Shown here: positions 1 through 8,567 of the stretch, piece by piece
Layout of the letters: each line of letters opens with the position of its first letter
Position numbering within the stretch: position 1 is the stretch's first letter
Source: Streptomyces bikiniensis
GTDB lineage: Bacteria; Actinomycetota; Actinomycetes; Streptomycetales; Streptomycetaceae
DNA length: 64,000 nt
NCBI GenBank assembly: GCA_000716465.1
Contig: JNWL01000011.1
Location: 186,001-250,000, forward strand
Direction of reading: 5' to 3'
Notes under the pieces: generated by a model
Told to the model about the DNA's origin: nothing
Databases searched by the model: none
The model's input: only the letters and a program-made list of their open reading frames with translations
Made by a program: the position numbers and the translations under genes

Positions 1-75
1 GGCCGGCGCGGGTTCGTCCAGGACGAGGAGGTCCGCTCCGCCGTACGGGACCTGCTCGACGCGTCGTCCGCCTGA
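1..75 (+). CDS. 3' end of an unidentified gene (partial)
   Basis: An open frame enters from the left edge and ends at TGA 73-75, giving the 24 C-terminal residues (GRRGFVQDEEV...LLDASSA). Codon use is typical of the rest of the window. Nothing in so short a tail identifies a family. Confidence 0.6.
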   Translation, partial: GRRGFVQDEEVRSAVRDLLDASSA

Positions 76-484
76 AGCGGGCTCCGGGCGGGACCTGCCC
101 GCGCCTGCCGCTCTCCGGGGCCCGGGGCTTCGTCGTCGCGCCCTCCGGCCGGCAGGTCGGCGGACCCTCGGCGCGGGCCGGACCGGGGGACGGCACGTGT
201 CCGTGCCGAGGGCCACCGCCCCGCGCTCCCGGACCGCCCCGCGCCGCGACCTCGCCACGCCTCCCTCACCGGTGGTGCGGCTCCGCCGTGTCATCCGCCG
301 GCCGTGAGGACACCGCCGGGTTCCGGCGGTCTCGGAGGGTCCGGAGGTGCGGACGTGCCGCGCTCCTCCCCCGCGACCCCGTCGCGGACCTGCTCCTCCG
401 GGGCCTCCGATCGCAGCGCCTCGATGCGGGCGCGGGCCCACGCGGGACGGCACACGGCGTCTCCTTCCTTCCGGACCGGACGGC
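76..484. other. intergenic region without a convincing gene
   Basis: About 400 bases lie between the partial gene on the left and the stop of the VOC gene. Frames open here are antisense or out-of-frame GC-rich shadows without ribosome binding sites. A weak GC hairpin near 90-104 could help end the left-hand transcript. I see no RNA gene. Confidence 0.5.
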
Positions 485-904
485 TCAGCGGAGTTCCTGG
501 ATGCGGATCAGGTTGCCCGCCGGGTCACGGAAGGCGCAGTCCCGGATGCCGTACGGCTGCTCCGTCGGCTCCTGGACGACCTCGGCCCCGGCGTCCCGCA
601 CCTTCTCGAAGACGGCGTCGAGCCGGGGAGAGGCCAGGAGGATCCAGCCGTACGTGCCCTTGGCCATCATCTCGGTGACGACGCGGCGCTCCTCCTCGGT
701 GACCCCGGGGTCGGCGGCGGGCGGCGCGAGCAGGATCGACGTGCCGGGCTGCCCGGGCGGACCGACCGTGATCCAGCGCATCGTCCCCTCGCCGACGTCG
801 CCGCGGACCTCGAAGCCGAGGGCGTCGCGGTAGAAGGCGACGGCGGCGTCCGGGTCGTCGTGCGGGAGGGAGGTGGTGTGGATGGTGATGTCCATGGACC
901 TCAC
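485..904 (-). CDS. VOC (glyoxalase/bleomycin-resistance fold) family protein
   Basis: 139 residues, the usual length of a single vicinal-oxygen-chelate domain. It opens with a beta strand (MDITIHTTSLPHDD), followed by DAVAFYRDALGFEV-type helix text and a C-terminal FRDPAGNLIRIQEL strand, all standard for the superfamily. Members bind a divalent metal and act as glyoxalases, dioxygenases or drug-binding proteins; the substrate cannot be read from sequence. The start is uncertain: GTG at 904 or ATG at 895, three codons in, which looks like the native MDITIH start. It lies downstream of gad on the same strand, separated by a tandem repeat, so co-transcription is possible but unproven. Confidence 0.85.
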   Translation of the reverse strand: MRSMDITIHTTSLPHDDPDAAVAFYRDALGFEVRGDVGEGTMRWITVGPPGQPGTSILLAPPAADPGVTEEERRVVTEMMAKGTYGWILLASPRLDAVFEKVRDAGAEVVQEPTEQPYGIRDCAFRDPAGNLIRIQELR

Positions 905-960
905 GCTAACTTCGGGCGTCCGGGCGGCGCTTCTCGAATCCTGACCGGTCCCGGACCCGG

Positions 961-1080
961 CTCGATCGGTCCCGGCCCCGGCCCCCGGCCCGGCTCGATC
1001 GGTCCCGGCCCCGGCCCCCGGCCCGGCTCGATCGGTCCCGGTCCCGGCCCCCGGCCCGGCTCGATCGGTCCCGGTCCCGG
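961..1080. repeat. 33-bp tandem repeat between gad and the VOC gene
   Basis: Unit starts fall at 961, 994, 1027 and 1060 (the last copy is incomplete). Each unit begins CTCGATCGGTCCCGG and is followed by a C/G-only tract. Copies are identical or differ by a C/T change. The array ends one base before the gad stop codon at 1082-1084, so it occupies the gad 3' flank. There are no spacers, so it is not CRISPR. Confidence 0.95.
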
Positions 1081-1081
1081 T

Positions 1082-2470
1082 TCAGTGGTGGAAGCCGGCG
1101 CGCTCCGTGTCCGCCGGCTTGCCCCGCCGGAGGCGTTCCAGGGAGTCGCGCATGTCCCGGGCGAGCAGGTCGACCTCGTCCCGACCCACCCCGTGCCGGA
1201 TCAGGACGCGCTGGACCACGGTCTCCTGCCGGTCGGCGGGCAGCGGGTACGAGGGGACCTGCCAGCCGCGCATCCGGAGCTGGTCGGAGAGGTCGTACAG
1301 GCTGAAGCCCGCGCCCGCCGGGTCGGTGAGGGTGTACGAGACGGCCGGCAGCGCCCCCTGCCCGTCGTACAGCAGGGTGAACGGCCCCATCTCCGCCACC
1401 TGCCCGGCCAGGTACCGGGCCGTCTCCGCGCACACCCCCTGGACGCGCCGGTAGCCGGCCCGCCCCAGGCGCAGGAAGTTGTAGTACTGGGCGACGATCT
1501 CGCCGCCGGGCCGGGAGAAGTTGAGGGCGAAGGTCGGCAGGTCGCCGCCGAGGTAGTTGACGTCGAAGACCAGGTCCTTCGGCAGCAGCTCGGCGGTGCG
1601 CCAGACCGCCCAGCCCACGCCGAGGGGCGCGAGGCCGTACTTGTGGCCGGAGGCGTTGATGGAGGAGACCCGTTCGAGCCGGAAGTCCCAGACGAGGTCC
1701 CGGTGCAGGAAGGGGGCGACGAAGCCGCCGCTGGCCGCGTCGACGTGGATCGGGACGTCGAGCCCCGTCTCCTCCTGGATCCGGTCCAGCTCGGCGGCGA
1801 TCTCCGCGACCGGCTCGTAGTCGCAGGTGAAGGTGACGCCGAGGATCGCGACGACGCCGATCGTGTTCTCGTCGACGTACTCGCGCAGCTGGTGCGGCCG
1901 CAGGCCGGTCGCGCCGTCCTCCAGGGGGACCTGGCGCAGCTCGACGTCGAAGTAGCGGGCGAACTTGTCCCAGCAGATCTGGACGGGACCGGCGACGATG
2001 TTGGGCCGGTCGACGGGCTTGCCCTCGGCCCGGCGCCGCTCCCGCCACCGCCACTTCAGGGCCAGGCCGCCCAGCATGGCGGCCTCGCTGGAGCCGGTGG
2101 TGGAGCAGCCCATGGCCCGGCCGCCCGCCGCCTCGGGGGCGTTCCACAGGTCGGCCAGGATGTTCACGCACCGCGCCTCGATCTCGGCGGTCTGCGGGTA
2201 CTCGTCCTTGTCGATCATGTTCTTGTCGAGGCACTCGTCCATCAGGCGGCGGACCTCGTCGTCCGACCAGGTCGTGCAGAACGTCGCCAGGTTCTGCGCG
2301 GCGTTGCCGTCGAGCAGCAGCTCGTTGTGGAGCATCGCGTAGACGGCCTCCGGCAGGGAGGGCTCCTCGGGCATGCGGTACTTGGGCAGGACCCGCTCGC
2401 TGAGCGGCGAGGCGAACACGTCCGTCCTCGCGTCGGTGCCCTTCGGGGCCTTCATCTCGTGGAGCGCCAC
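1082..2470 (-). CDS. gadB: glutamate decarboxylase (PLP-dependent)
   Basis: Converts L-glutamate to 4-aminobutyrate with consumption of a proton; a cytosolic PLP enzyme of group II decarboxylases. The PLP lysine lies in [18 protein letters not shown], the family signature, preceded by the strand [13 protein letters not shown] that holds the PLP-nitrogen Asp. About 462 residues matches bacterial GadB. I chose GTG at 2470 ([11 protein letters not shown]) over the upstream GTG at 2494 because GAAGGGGAA sits at the right distance and homologues begin MALH. Tandem repeats flank both ends of the gene. No glutamate/GABA antiporter gene is adjacent, so a role in acid resistance is not supported; GABA metabolism is the safer inference. 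Confidence 0.93.
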   Translation of the reverse strand: MALHEMKAPKGTDARTDVFASPLSERVLPKYRMPEEPSLPEAVYAMLHNELLLDGNAAQNLATFCTTWSDDEVRRLMDECLDKNMIDKDEYPQTAEIEARCVNILADLWNAPEAAGGRAMGCSTTGSSEAAMLGGLALKWRWRERRRAEGKPVDRPNIVAGPVQICWDKFARYFDVELRQVPLEDGATGLRPHQLREYVDENTIGVVAILGVTFTCDYEPVAEIAAELDRIQEETGLDVPIHVDAASGGFVAPFLHRDLVWDFRLERVSSINASGHKYGLAPLGVGWAVWRTAELLPKDLVFDVNYLGGDLPTFALNFSRPGGEIVAQYYNFLRLGRAGYRRVQGVCAETARYLAGQVAEMGPFTLLYDGQGALPAVSYTLTDPAGAGFSLYDLSDQLRMRGWQVPSYPLPADRQETVVQRVLIRHGVGRDEVDLLARDMRDSLERLRRGKPADTERAGFHH

Positions 2471-2488
2471 GGCTTCCCCTTCGCTCGA

Positions 2489-2617
2489 CAGCACGACAGC
2501 TCAACAGCACGGCAGCACGTCCGCTCGGCAGCACGACGGCTCGACAGCACAGCAGCACGACAGCACAGCAGCACGACAGCTCGGCAGCACAGCAGCTCGG
2601 CAGCACAGCAGCACGCC
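2489..2617. repeat. short imperfect repeats of AGCACGACAGC type upstream of gad
   Basis: About 130 bases consist of imperfect copies of CAGCACGACAGC and CAGCACAGCAG, strongly strand-biased (on the minus strand CTGTCGTGCTGT). The tract lies just upstream of the gad start, within its leader or promoter region. The remaining bases to the methyltransferase start (2618-2999) hold no gene that I can support, only the divergent promoter space. Confidence 0.85.
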
Positions 2618-2999
2618 CGCCGCGGGCGGCCCCGTGCCTCCCATCAACCCACGGGAGCGGGGGCGGCGCCCGGCGGCGGGGGAGGGCGTTGGCCCGGGCG
2701 GGTGAGGGGGCGCCCCGGGGCCGTACCGCGCCGTCTTGACGGCCCCACCCCCTCCGACCTGCGGTTCCGTACGACGGGCCGGATCGGGGGTTCACCCGTT
2801 GGATGGGTGACAGAGCACTTCCCCCGGGCCCCGGAGACCCGACCGCATCCACCCCGACCTGCGGAAACCCCGCCCCCGAAGCACGCCGACACGCCCGGCC
2901 GGGCGGATACCGGCACCACGGGACAAGCAGTACGTTCCGGGAGAAGTGGATCACCGTCGATGCTCCCCCCCTGTCAGCCGAGGCCGAAAGGCGACCCGC

Positions 3000-3749
3000 A
3001 TGAGCAACAGCACCGCATGGAAGGAAGCCGACTCCGGCGACGCCGCCGAGGGCTACGACTCCTACGACGACCTCCCCGAGCGCCTCATCGGCTACCCGGC
3101 CGTCTTCCACGCCCTCGGCATCGGCTCCTCCGCCGTCCGTACGGTCCTGGACCACGGCTGCGGGCCCGGCAAGGTCGCCGCCCGGGTCGTCGAGGCCTCC
3201 GGCGCGCGGGTCGTGGCCGCCGACGTCTCGCCGCACATGCTGGCCGTCGCCCGCGCACGGCACGCGCACCCGAGGATCGAGCACCGGCTGATCGGGGACG
3301 ACGGGCGCCTCGCGTTCCTCGACGACGGCTCCGTGGACGCCGCCATGTCCTGCTTCGTCTACGTCACCGTCGGCGAGGTGGGGACCCTGCACGACATCGC
3401 CGCCGAGGTCCACCGCGTCCTGCGCCCCGGCGGCCGGTACGCCGTCCTCGACGCCAACCCGCGCAGCACCGGCATCCGCTTCTCCACGTTCCGCACCGGC
3501 GAGCCCGGCCGCGTCTACACCAAGGGCGAGGCCCGGCCGACCCGTCTCGAACTCCCGGGCGGCGGGCGGCTCGACCTGACCGACCACCACTGGCCCTGCC
3601 GGACCTACCTCGACGTCCTGGGCAAGGCCGGCTTCACCGACCTGGACGTCCACGAGCCCGTACTCCCCCGGCACTCGCCCCTCCTGGGCGGCCGCCCGGC
3701 GGAGGCCGACCACCCGCCGTTCCTCGTCGTCTCGGGCGTGAAGAGGTGA
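3000..3749 (+). CDS. class I SAM-dependent methyltransferase
   Basis: 249 residues with a Methyltransf_11-type core: motif I VLDHGCGPGKVAARVV binds the methyl donor, followed by the acidic end of strand 2 (VVAADVSPHML) and the motif IV region AAMSCFVYVTVGEVG, then HRVLRPGGRYAVLD. The acceptor is unknown. ATG 3000 (MSNSTAWKEAD) is chosen because AAAGG lies about 9 bases upstream; the longer frame to the left has no ribosome binding site. It stands alone, divergent from gad and separated by about 290 bases from cspA. Confidence 0.85.
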   Translation: MSNSTAWKEADSGDAAEGYDSYDDLPERLIGYPAVFHALGIGSSAVRTVLDHGCGPGKVAARVVEASGARVVAADVSPHMLAVARARHAHPRIEHRLIGDDGRLAFLDDGSVDAAMSCFVYVTVGEVGTLHDIAAEVHRVLRPGGRYAVLDANPRSTGIRFSTFRTGEPGRVYTKGEARPTRLELPGGGRLDLTDHHWPCRTYLDVLGKAGFTDLDVHEPVLPRHSPLLGGRPAEADHPPFLVVSGVKR

Positions 3750-4038
3750 GCCGGGGTGTGAGGAGGTGACGGGCCGGCGGAGGAAATCTGTTCCCGCAAA
3801 GTGAGAATTCAGCAGCACGCGCCGTGAGGATTTCTCACCGGACCACGCGGAAAGAATTACTCACACCGCACTCCGCCGTTCACCGTGCTACCTTCGACAT
3901 CAGTTGCAGTTGTGGTTCCCGAAGCATGAGCATCAACGGTCATGAGTATTGCCGGTCCTTTCCGGCTGGGGCGATCATCGCGGCGACACGGAATCCGCAC
4001 GGTGTGGATTCCCAGCACTGCCCCGAAGGAGAAAAGAC
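3750..4038 (+). promoter_or_regulatory. promoter region and long structured 5' leader of cspA
   Basis: 289 bases without an ORF but distinctly less GC-rich than the surroundings, as expected for a regulatory leader. A TACCTT box near 3889 is a candidate -10. Just before the gene, 3990-4000 pairs with 4002-4012 with one mismatch, placing a hairpin about 25 bases upstream of the AAGGAG ribosome binding site. Long folded leaders that act as thermosensors are established for cspA genes; that this one does so is inference. Confidence 0.45.
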
Positions 4039-4242
4039 ATGGCTTCCGGTACCGTCAAGTGGTTCAACGCGGAAAAGGGCTTCGGCTTCATCGAGCAGGA
4101 CGGTGGCGGCCCCGACGTGTTCGCCCACTACTCGAACATCGCCTCCCAGGGCTTCCGTGAGCTCCAGGAGGGCCAGAAGGTGAACTTCGACATCGCGCAG
4201 GGCCAGAAGGGCCCGACCGCGGAGAACATCGTCTCCGCCTGA
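4039..4242 (+). CDS. cspA: cold shock protein, CspA family
   Basis: 67-residue single cold-shock domain (OB fold) that binds single-stranded RNA/DNA and acts as an RNA chaperone. Both RNA-binding motifs are intact: RNP1 KGFGFIEQ and RNP2 DVFAHYS. It opens with [17 protein letters not shown], the classic actinobacterial N-terminus. AAGGAG lies 9 bases upstream. A strong double hairpin follows, so most transcripts should end before the helicase gene, consistent with high expression of the chaperone over the helicase. Confidence 0.97.
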   Translation: MASGTVKWFNAEKGFGFIEQDGGGPDVFAHYSNIASQGFRELQEGQKVNFDIAQGQKGPTAENIVSA

Positions 4243-4250
4243 CGCCGTCA

Positions 4251-4336
4251 CTGTCGCGCGGCGCTTCCCCCCGGGAAGCGCCGCGCGACAGCACGAGCTG
4301 GGGCCCGCACCTCGGGGTGCGGGCCCCAGCTCTTTT
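4251..4336 (+). terminator. double-hairpin terminator after cspA
   Basis: Two consecutive perfect stems: 4251-4268 with 4274-4291, and 4295-4311 with 4316-4332, the second followed by TTTT (4333-4336). The T-tract makes this one of the most canonical intrinsic terminators in the window. Confidence 0.9.
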
Positions 4337-4442
4337 CACAGAAGGACCCCCCGAATTTCGGTCCGGCTTGTCTCGCAATTGTCCGTGCTGCTTTTCTGCT
4401 GCGGAAATTCCTTGATACGTGCCGCATCGAGGAAGGTTCGCC

Positions 4443-5879
4443 ATGAACCGCACACGCACGCACGCGCATTCCACCCGCTCCGACCGTTCCGGCCGTTCCG
4501 CCCGCTCGCAGCCCTCCGGCCGCAACCGCCCCCGGGGCGGGAACCGGGCCCCCTCGGGCCCGCCGGCCGAATTCGCGCTCCCCCGTACGGTCACCCCCGC
4601 GCTGCCGGCCGTCGAGACGTTCGCCGCGCTCGACCTGCCCGCCCCGCTGCTCGCGGCGCTCGCCGCCGAGGGCATGACCGTGCCCTTCCCGATCCAGGGC
4701 GCGACCCTGCCGAACACCCTCGCGGGCCGCGACGCCCTGGGCCGCGGCCGGACCGGCTCCGGCAAGACCCTGGCCTTCGGCCTGGCGCTGCTCGCCCGGA
4801 CCGCCGGGAAGCGCGCCGAGCCCCGGCGGCCCCTCGCCCTGGTCCTCGTGCCCACCCGCGAGCTGGCCCAGCAGGTGACCGACGCCCTCGCCCCGTACGC
4901 CCGCGCGCTGCGGCTCCGGACCGCCACCGTCGTCGGCGGGGTGTCCGTCGGCCGTCATACGCACGCGCTCCGCTCCGGCGCCGAGGTCGTCGTCGCGACC
5001 CCCGGCCGCCTCAAGGACCTCATCGACCGCGGCGACTGCGCGCTCGACCAGGTGGGGACCACCGTCCTCGACGAGGCCGACCAGATGGCCGACATGGGCT
5101 TCATGCCGCAGGTCACCGCGCTGCTCGACCAGGTGCGGCCGGAGGGGCAGCGGATGCTGTTCTCCGCCACCCTGGACCGCAACGTCGACCTGCTCGTACG
5201 CCGCTACCTGAACGACCCCGTCGTCCACTCGGTCGACCCGTCCGCCGGCGCGGTCACGACGATGGAGCACCACGTGCTGCACGTGCACGGCTCCGACAAG
5301 CGGGCCGCCACGACGGAGATCGCCGCCCGCGACGGGCGCGTGATCATGTTCCTCGACACCAAGCACGACGTCGACCGGCTGACCCGCGACCTGCTCCTCA
5401 GCGGCGTACGGGCCGCCGCGCTGCACGGCGGGAAGTCGCAGGCGCAGCGCACCCGCACCCTGGCGCAGTTCAAGACCGGGCACGTCTCCGTGCTGGTCGC
5501 CACGAACGTCGCCGCCCGCGGCATCCACGTCGACCACCTCGACCTCGTCGTCAACGTCGATCCGCCCGCCGACCACAAGGACTACCTGCACCGCGGCGGA
5601 CGCACCGCCCGCGCGGGCGAGTCCGGCAGCGTCGTCACCCTGGTCACCCCGGGCCAGCGCCGCGGCATGGTCCGCCTCATGGCGGACGCGGGCATCTGGC
5701 CCCGCGTGACCGAGGTCCGCTCCGGCGGGGACGAACTGCGCCGCATCACCGGCGCGCAGGCCCCGTCCGGCGTCCCCGTCGTCATCACGGCCCCCGCGGC
5801 CGAGCGGCGCCGCGACGGCGCCCCCGGACGCCCCCGCCGGAGCCGCCCCCGCCGGGCCGACCGCCGGGCCGCCGCGTAA
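4443..5879 (+). CDS. DEAD-box ATP-dependent RNA helicase
   Basis: 478 residues. Q-motif PFPIQ, Walker A GRTGSGKT (102-109), Ia PTRELAQQ, Ib TPGR, Walker B DEAD (210-213), SAT motif FSATL and the C-terminal RecA domain motifs TNVAARGIHVDHLD and HRGGRTARAG are all present, so the enzyme should be active. The first ~45 residues are Ser/Arg-rich and the last ~20 Arg/Pro-rich, typical of basic RNA-binding tails. ATG 4443 is chosen for GAGGAAGG upstream. Lying directly behind cspA, it probably helps unwind cold-stabilised RNA. Two small genes follow on the same strand. Confidence 0.95.
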   Translation: MNRTRTHAHSTRSDRSGRSARSQPSGRNRPRGGNRAPSGPPAEFALPRTVTPALPAVETFAALDLPAPLLAALAAEGMTVPFPIQGATLPNTLAGRDALGRGRTGSGKTLAFGLALLARTAGKRAEPRRPLALVLVPTRELAQQVTDALAPYARALRLRTATVVGGVSVGRHTHALRSGAEVVVATPGRLKDLIDRGDCALDQVGTTVLDEADQMADMGFMPQVTALLDQVRPEGQRMLFSATLDRNVDLLVRRYLNDPVVHSVDPSAGAVTTMEHHVLHVHGSDKRAATTEIAARDGRVIMFLDTKHDVDRLTRDLLLSGVRAAALHGGKSQAQRTRTLAQFKTGHVSVLVATNVAARGIHVDHLDLVVNVDPPADHKDYLHRGGRTARAGESGSVVTLVTPGQRRGMVRLMADAGIWPRVTEVRSGGDELRRITGAQAPSGVPVVITAPAAERRRDGAPGRPRRSRPRRADRRAAA

Positions 5880-5991
5880 CGCCCCCACCGCCGCGCAGCG
5901 CCTTCGCGCACGACCACCGGGGAACACCGCCCCGGGCCGGTCGCCCTCCCCGTACGGCGTCCCCCGCCACCACCCCCGCAGGAGGCACCCC

Positions 5992-6237
5992 GTGACACCG
6001 CTCCGCAGAACCCCTCCCGACGAGGCCGCGACGCAGGCCTCCGACCACATGACCGTCGAGGTGGCCCTGTCCGTCATGGCCGCCGCCCGGACCGGGCAGC
6101 TGCTCGTCCACGACGGCGACGACCGGCCCACCGGCCTGGTCACCCGGGCCCAGCTCGCCGCCGCCCGCGCCGCCTCCTCGTACACGGACCGGCTCCGGCT
6201 CCGGGACGTCGTCGGCGCCGTCGCGTCCGCCCGCTGA
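5992..6237 (+). CDS. small single-CBS-motif protein
   Basis: 81 residues from GTG 5992, which follows AGGAGGC at good spacing. The text TGQLLVHDGDDRPTGLVTRAQLAAARA resembles one CBS motif (strand-strand-helix with G-hV-T/S-xxxL), preceded by a helical stretch. A single CBS motif would have to dimerise to bind an adenosyl ligand. Its place between the helicase and the SCO5918-like gene suggests a joint cold-shock operon. Function beyond that is unknown. Confidence 0.7.
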   Translation: MTPLRRTPPDEAATQASDHMTVEVALSVMAAARTGQLLVHDGDDRPTGLVTRAQLAAARAASSYTDRLRLRDVVGAVASAR

Positions 6238-6284
6238 GCCACCGCCCCCGGCCCGCACTCCCCCGACACCCCTGAGAGGCGTTC

Positions 6285-6566
6285 ATGCGCTGTGTCATCG
6301 CCCGCTTCCCCTTCGACCTGACGAAGAGCGGCGTGCTGGACTCGATGAAGGGCGTCAAGCCCGAGCCGGGCACCGGCGAGTTCGTCACCGTCGGCCGCCG
6401 CCGGTACCCCGCGAAGCAGGTCGGCGAGGTCCTCACCCGCCAGGACCGGCGCGACTTCAGCGCCGGCGAGGTCGTACGGGCCATGACCCGCCTCGGCTTC
6501 ACCTGCGGCACGTTCCCCGCCGAGACCGCCGAGACCGTCGCGACGTCCGAGCGCCTGACCGCCTGA
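6285..6566 (+). CDS. SCO5918-family small protein
   Basis: 93 residues beginning MRCVIARFPFDLTKSGVL, which I recognise from memory as the SCO5918 family of unknown function found beside cold-shock helicases in Streptomyces. It is mixed in charge without signal or membrane segments. GAGAGG stands 7 bases before ATG. It is the last gene of the cold-shock locus and is followed by a strong hairpin. No function should be assumed; the association with CspA and a DEAD-box helicase suggests RNA or ribosome work. Confidence 0.8.
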   Translation: MRCVIARFPFDLTKSGVLDSMKGVKPEPGTGEFVTVGRRRYPAKQVGEVLTRQDRRDFSAGEVVRAMTRLGFTCGTFPAETAETVATSERLTA

Positions 6567-6580
6567 CCGGACGAGCGCCT

Positions 6581-6638
6581 GACCGAACGACGTGGGGCCC
6601 GACCGGTGCGTACCGGTCGGGCCCCACGTCGTTCGGTC
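6581..6638. terminator. strong bidirectional terminator hairpin
   Basis: A perfect 27-bp stem (6581-6607 with 6612-6638) closed by a 4-base loop lies between two convergent genes, 14 bases after one stop and 9 before the other. It lacks a T-tract but is long enough to serve both strands. Confidence 0.85.
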
Positions 6639-6647
6639 GGCGTCGGC

Positions 6648-7010
6648 TCAGTGGTCGGAGTACCTGAAGTCGCCCACCGTCCACGCGCTGACGTCCGCGA
6701 TCGCGACGCGGTACATGCCACCGGTCTCGGGGATGCCCACCGTGCCCTGCAGGATCCGGGCCAGGTGGAAGTGGAGGTGCGTGGGAAGTTCGTCGTCCTT
6801 CCGTTCGGTGGGGGTGAACACCCCGGAGAACTCGCCCAGCCGGGCGGAGTCCGTCAGGACCTCCGACACCCGCTCTCTCCAGAGGGCCTCGGGGGCCAGG
6901 CGCCCGGTGATGACCACGCCCCCCGCGACCACGGTCAGGGACATCTGATTGCTCTGCCCGGACTCCACCGTGGCGGCAATGTCAATCAGCAGTTCGTCAG
7001 GCTTCGACAT
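6648..7010 (-). CDS. small protein, possible gas-vesicle accessory (GvpU-like)
   Basis: 120 residues starting MSKPDELLIDIAATVESG. It is rich in beta strands (SLTVVAGGVVITGRL, THLHFHLARIL, YRVAIADVSAWTVGDF) with no signal or membrane segment. The layout of a xVxGGVVISGxL strand, a helix and a closing WxxGKIAxVDGxxLG-like strand recalls GvpU, an accessory factor of gas vesicles, but the match is from memory and weak. No gvp structural genes lie in the window. It is divergent from the MerR-type gene across about 100 bases. Confidence 0.5.
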   Translation of the reverse strand: MSKPDELLIDIAATVESGQSNQMSLTVVAGGVVITGRLAPEALWRERVSEVLTDSARLGEFSGVFTPTERKDDELPTHLHFHLARILQGTVGIPETGGMYRVAIADVSAWTVGDFRYSDH

Positions 7011-7114
7011 GAGAGCCGATTCTAGGCGGCGCGCCCTCCGGTGGTTGAATTTCCCCCGGGGCCCAGGTGCCGCACGGCGCCCGGGCCCCGAAGCGTCCCC
7101 CGGAAGAGGTGCAG

Positions 7115-7480
7115 ATGACAGCGGACAATCCGCTCGGCGGCCGACTCGAAGACGACGACTACCCGGCCTACACCATGGGACGGGCGGCCGAGATGCTCGG
7201 CACGACCCCGGGCTTCCTCCGCGCCCTCGGCGAGGCCCGCCTGATCACCCCGCTCCGCTCCGAGGGCGGCCACCGCCGTTACTCCCGCTACCAGCTGCGG
7301 ATCGCGGCCCGCGCCCGGGAACTGGTCGACCAGGGCACCCCGGTCGAAGCGGCCTGCCGCATCGTCATCCTGGAGGACCAGCTGGAGGAGGCCCAGCGCA
7401 TCAACGCGGAGTACCGGCGGGCGGCGGAGGAGTCGACCGGGCGGACGGAGCCCCCGCCGGAGCCCCGGGCGCCGCGCTGA
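7115..7480 (+). CDS. MerR-like helix-turn-helix regulator
   Basis: 121 residues with a MerR-type winged-helix start: YTMGRAAEMLGTTPGFLRALGEARLITPLRSEGGHRRYSRYQL, then a helical dimerisation stretch and a Glu/Pro-rich tail. There are no Cys residues for metal sensing, so it probably works without a metal cofactor. The ATG follows GGAAGAGG. It diverges from the GvpU-like gene, which is its most likely target beside itself. Confidence 0.85.
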   Translation: MTADNPLGGRLEDDDYPAYTMGRAAEMLGTTPGFLRALGEARLITPLRSEGGHRRYSRYQLRIAARARELVDQGTPVEAACRIVILEDQLEEAQRINAEYRRAAEESTGRTEPPPEPRAPR

Positions 7481-7577
7481 CCCGTACGGGCTCCCCGGTC
7501 GGCGCCACCGGGCCGGGCGATCTCCCCGCGCCCGTCCGGCCTGTTCCTCCCCCGGGGACGTACGCGATCATGCCCCC

Positions 7578-8537
7578 ATGAAGCTGCGCTGCGCCGTACT
7601 CGACGACTACCAGGGCGTCGCCCTGTCCTCCGCCGACTGGAGCCCGCTCGACGGCCGCGTCGAGGTGCGCGTCCTGCGCGAGCACCTCGACGACCGGGAC
7701 GCGCTGGTCGCCGCCGTCGGGGACTGCGAGATCCTGGTCGTCATGCGGGAGCGGACGCCGGTCGACGCGGCGCTCCTCGACCGGCTGCCCCGGCTGCGGC
7801 TCCTGATCACCTCCGGCCTGCGCAACGCCTCGATCGACGTCGCCGCCGCCCGCGCCCGGGGCGTCACCGTCTGCGGCACGGAGAGCTCTTCCACGCCGCC
7901 GACCGAGCTGACCTGGGCGCTGCTGCTCGGCCTGGCCCGGCACGTGCCGGCCGAGGCGCGGGCGGTGCGGGAGGGCGGGCCGTGGCAGTCCACCGTCGGC
8001 GCCGACCTGGCCGGCCGGACCCTGGGGCTCGTCGGCCTCGGGAAGATCGGCGCCCGGGTGGCCCGGATCGGCCTCGCCTTCGGCATGGACGTCGCCGCCT
8101 GGAGCCCGCACCTGACGGAGGAGCGGGCGGCCGAGCACGGGGTGCGGTACGTGGAGGACCTGCGGGGACTGATGGCGGAGGGCGACTTCGTCTCCCTGCA
8201 CCTGGTGCTCTCCGACCGCACCCGGGGCCTGGTCGGGGAGCCCGAGCTGCGGGCGATGCGCCCGTCCGCGTACCTCGTCAACACCTCCCGGGCCGGTCTG
8301 GTCGACGGCGGGGCGCTGCTGCGGGCGCTGCGGGAGGGGTGGATCGCGGGGGCGGGCCTCGACGTCTACGACACGGAGCCGCTGCCCGCCGACGACCCGC
8401 TGCGGACCCTGCCGAACGTCCTGGCCCTCCCCCACCTCGGGTACGTGACGGAGGGCAACTACGGGCGGTACTTCGGGCAGGCGGTGGAGGACGTCGAGGC
8501 GTTCCTGGCGGGGAAGCCGGTGCGCGAGCTGGGCTGA
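7578..8537 (+). CDS. D-2-hydroxyacid dehydrogenase family protein
   Basis: 319 residues of the D-isomer-specific 2-hydroxyacid dehydrogenase family (NAD(P)-dependent interconversion of 2-keto and D-2-hydroxy acids). The dinucleotide fold signature GLVGLGKIG lies near residue 150. Catalytic Arg is in VNTSRAGLVD, Glu in DVYDTEPLP, and His in ALPHLGYVT, so the active site is complete. The substrate cannot be told; subgroups act on phosphoglycerate, glyoxylate or branched keto acids. It is a single gene ending convergent to the GntR gene. Confidence 0.9.
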   Translation: MKLRCAVLDDYQGVALSSADWSPLDGRVEVRVLREHLDDRDALVAAVGDCEILVVMRERTPVDAALLDRLPRLRLLITSGLRNASIDVAAARARGVTVCGTESSSTPPTELTWALLLGLARHVPAEARAVREGGPWQSTVGADLAGRTLGLVGLGKIGARVARIGLAFGMDVAAWSPHLTEERAAEHGVRYVEDLRGLMAEGDFVSLHLVLSDRTRGLVGEPELRAMRPSAYLVNTSRAGLVDGGALLRALREGWIAGAGLDVYDTEPLPADDPLRTLPNVLALPHLGYVTEGNYGRYFGQAVEDVEAFLAGKPVRELG

Positions 8538-8567
8538 GGGGCCGGGCCCGTCCCGGGTACGGGTCCC

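Noticed and set aside
2644..2919. Minus-strand frame upstream of the methyltransferase gene
   Set aside because: Pro/Gly/Arg-rich, no ribosome binding site, and composition typical of GC-rich intergenic DNA.
347..3769. Very long frames such as 347-3769 (+), 906-3818 (-), 8978-11980 (+) and 11725-17652 (+)
   Set aside because: They run antisense or out of frame to genes with clear domains and owe their length to the scarcity of A/T in stop codons at high GC; their translations are Arg/Gly/Pro-rich without domains.
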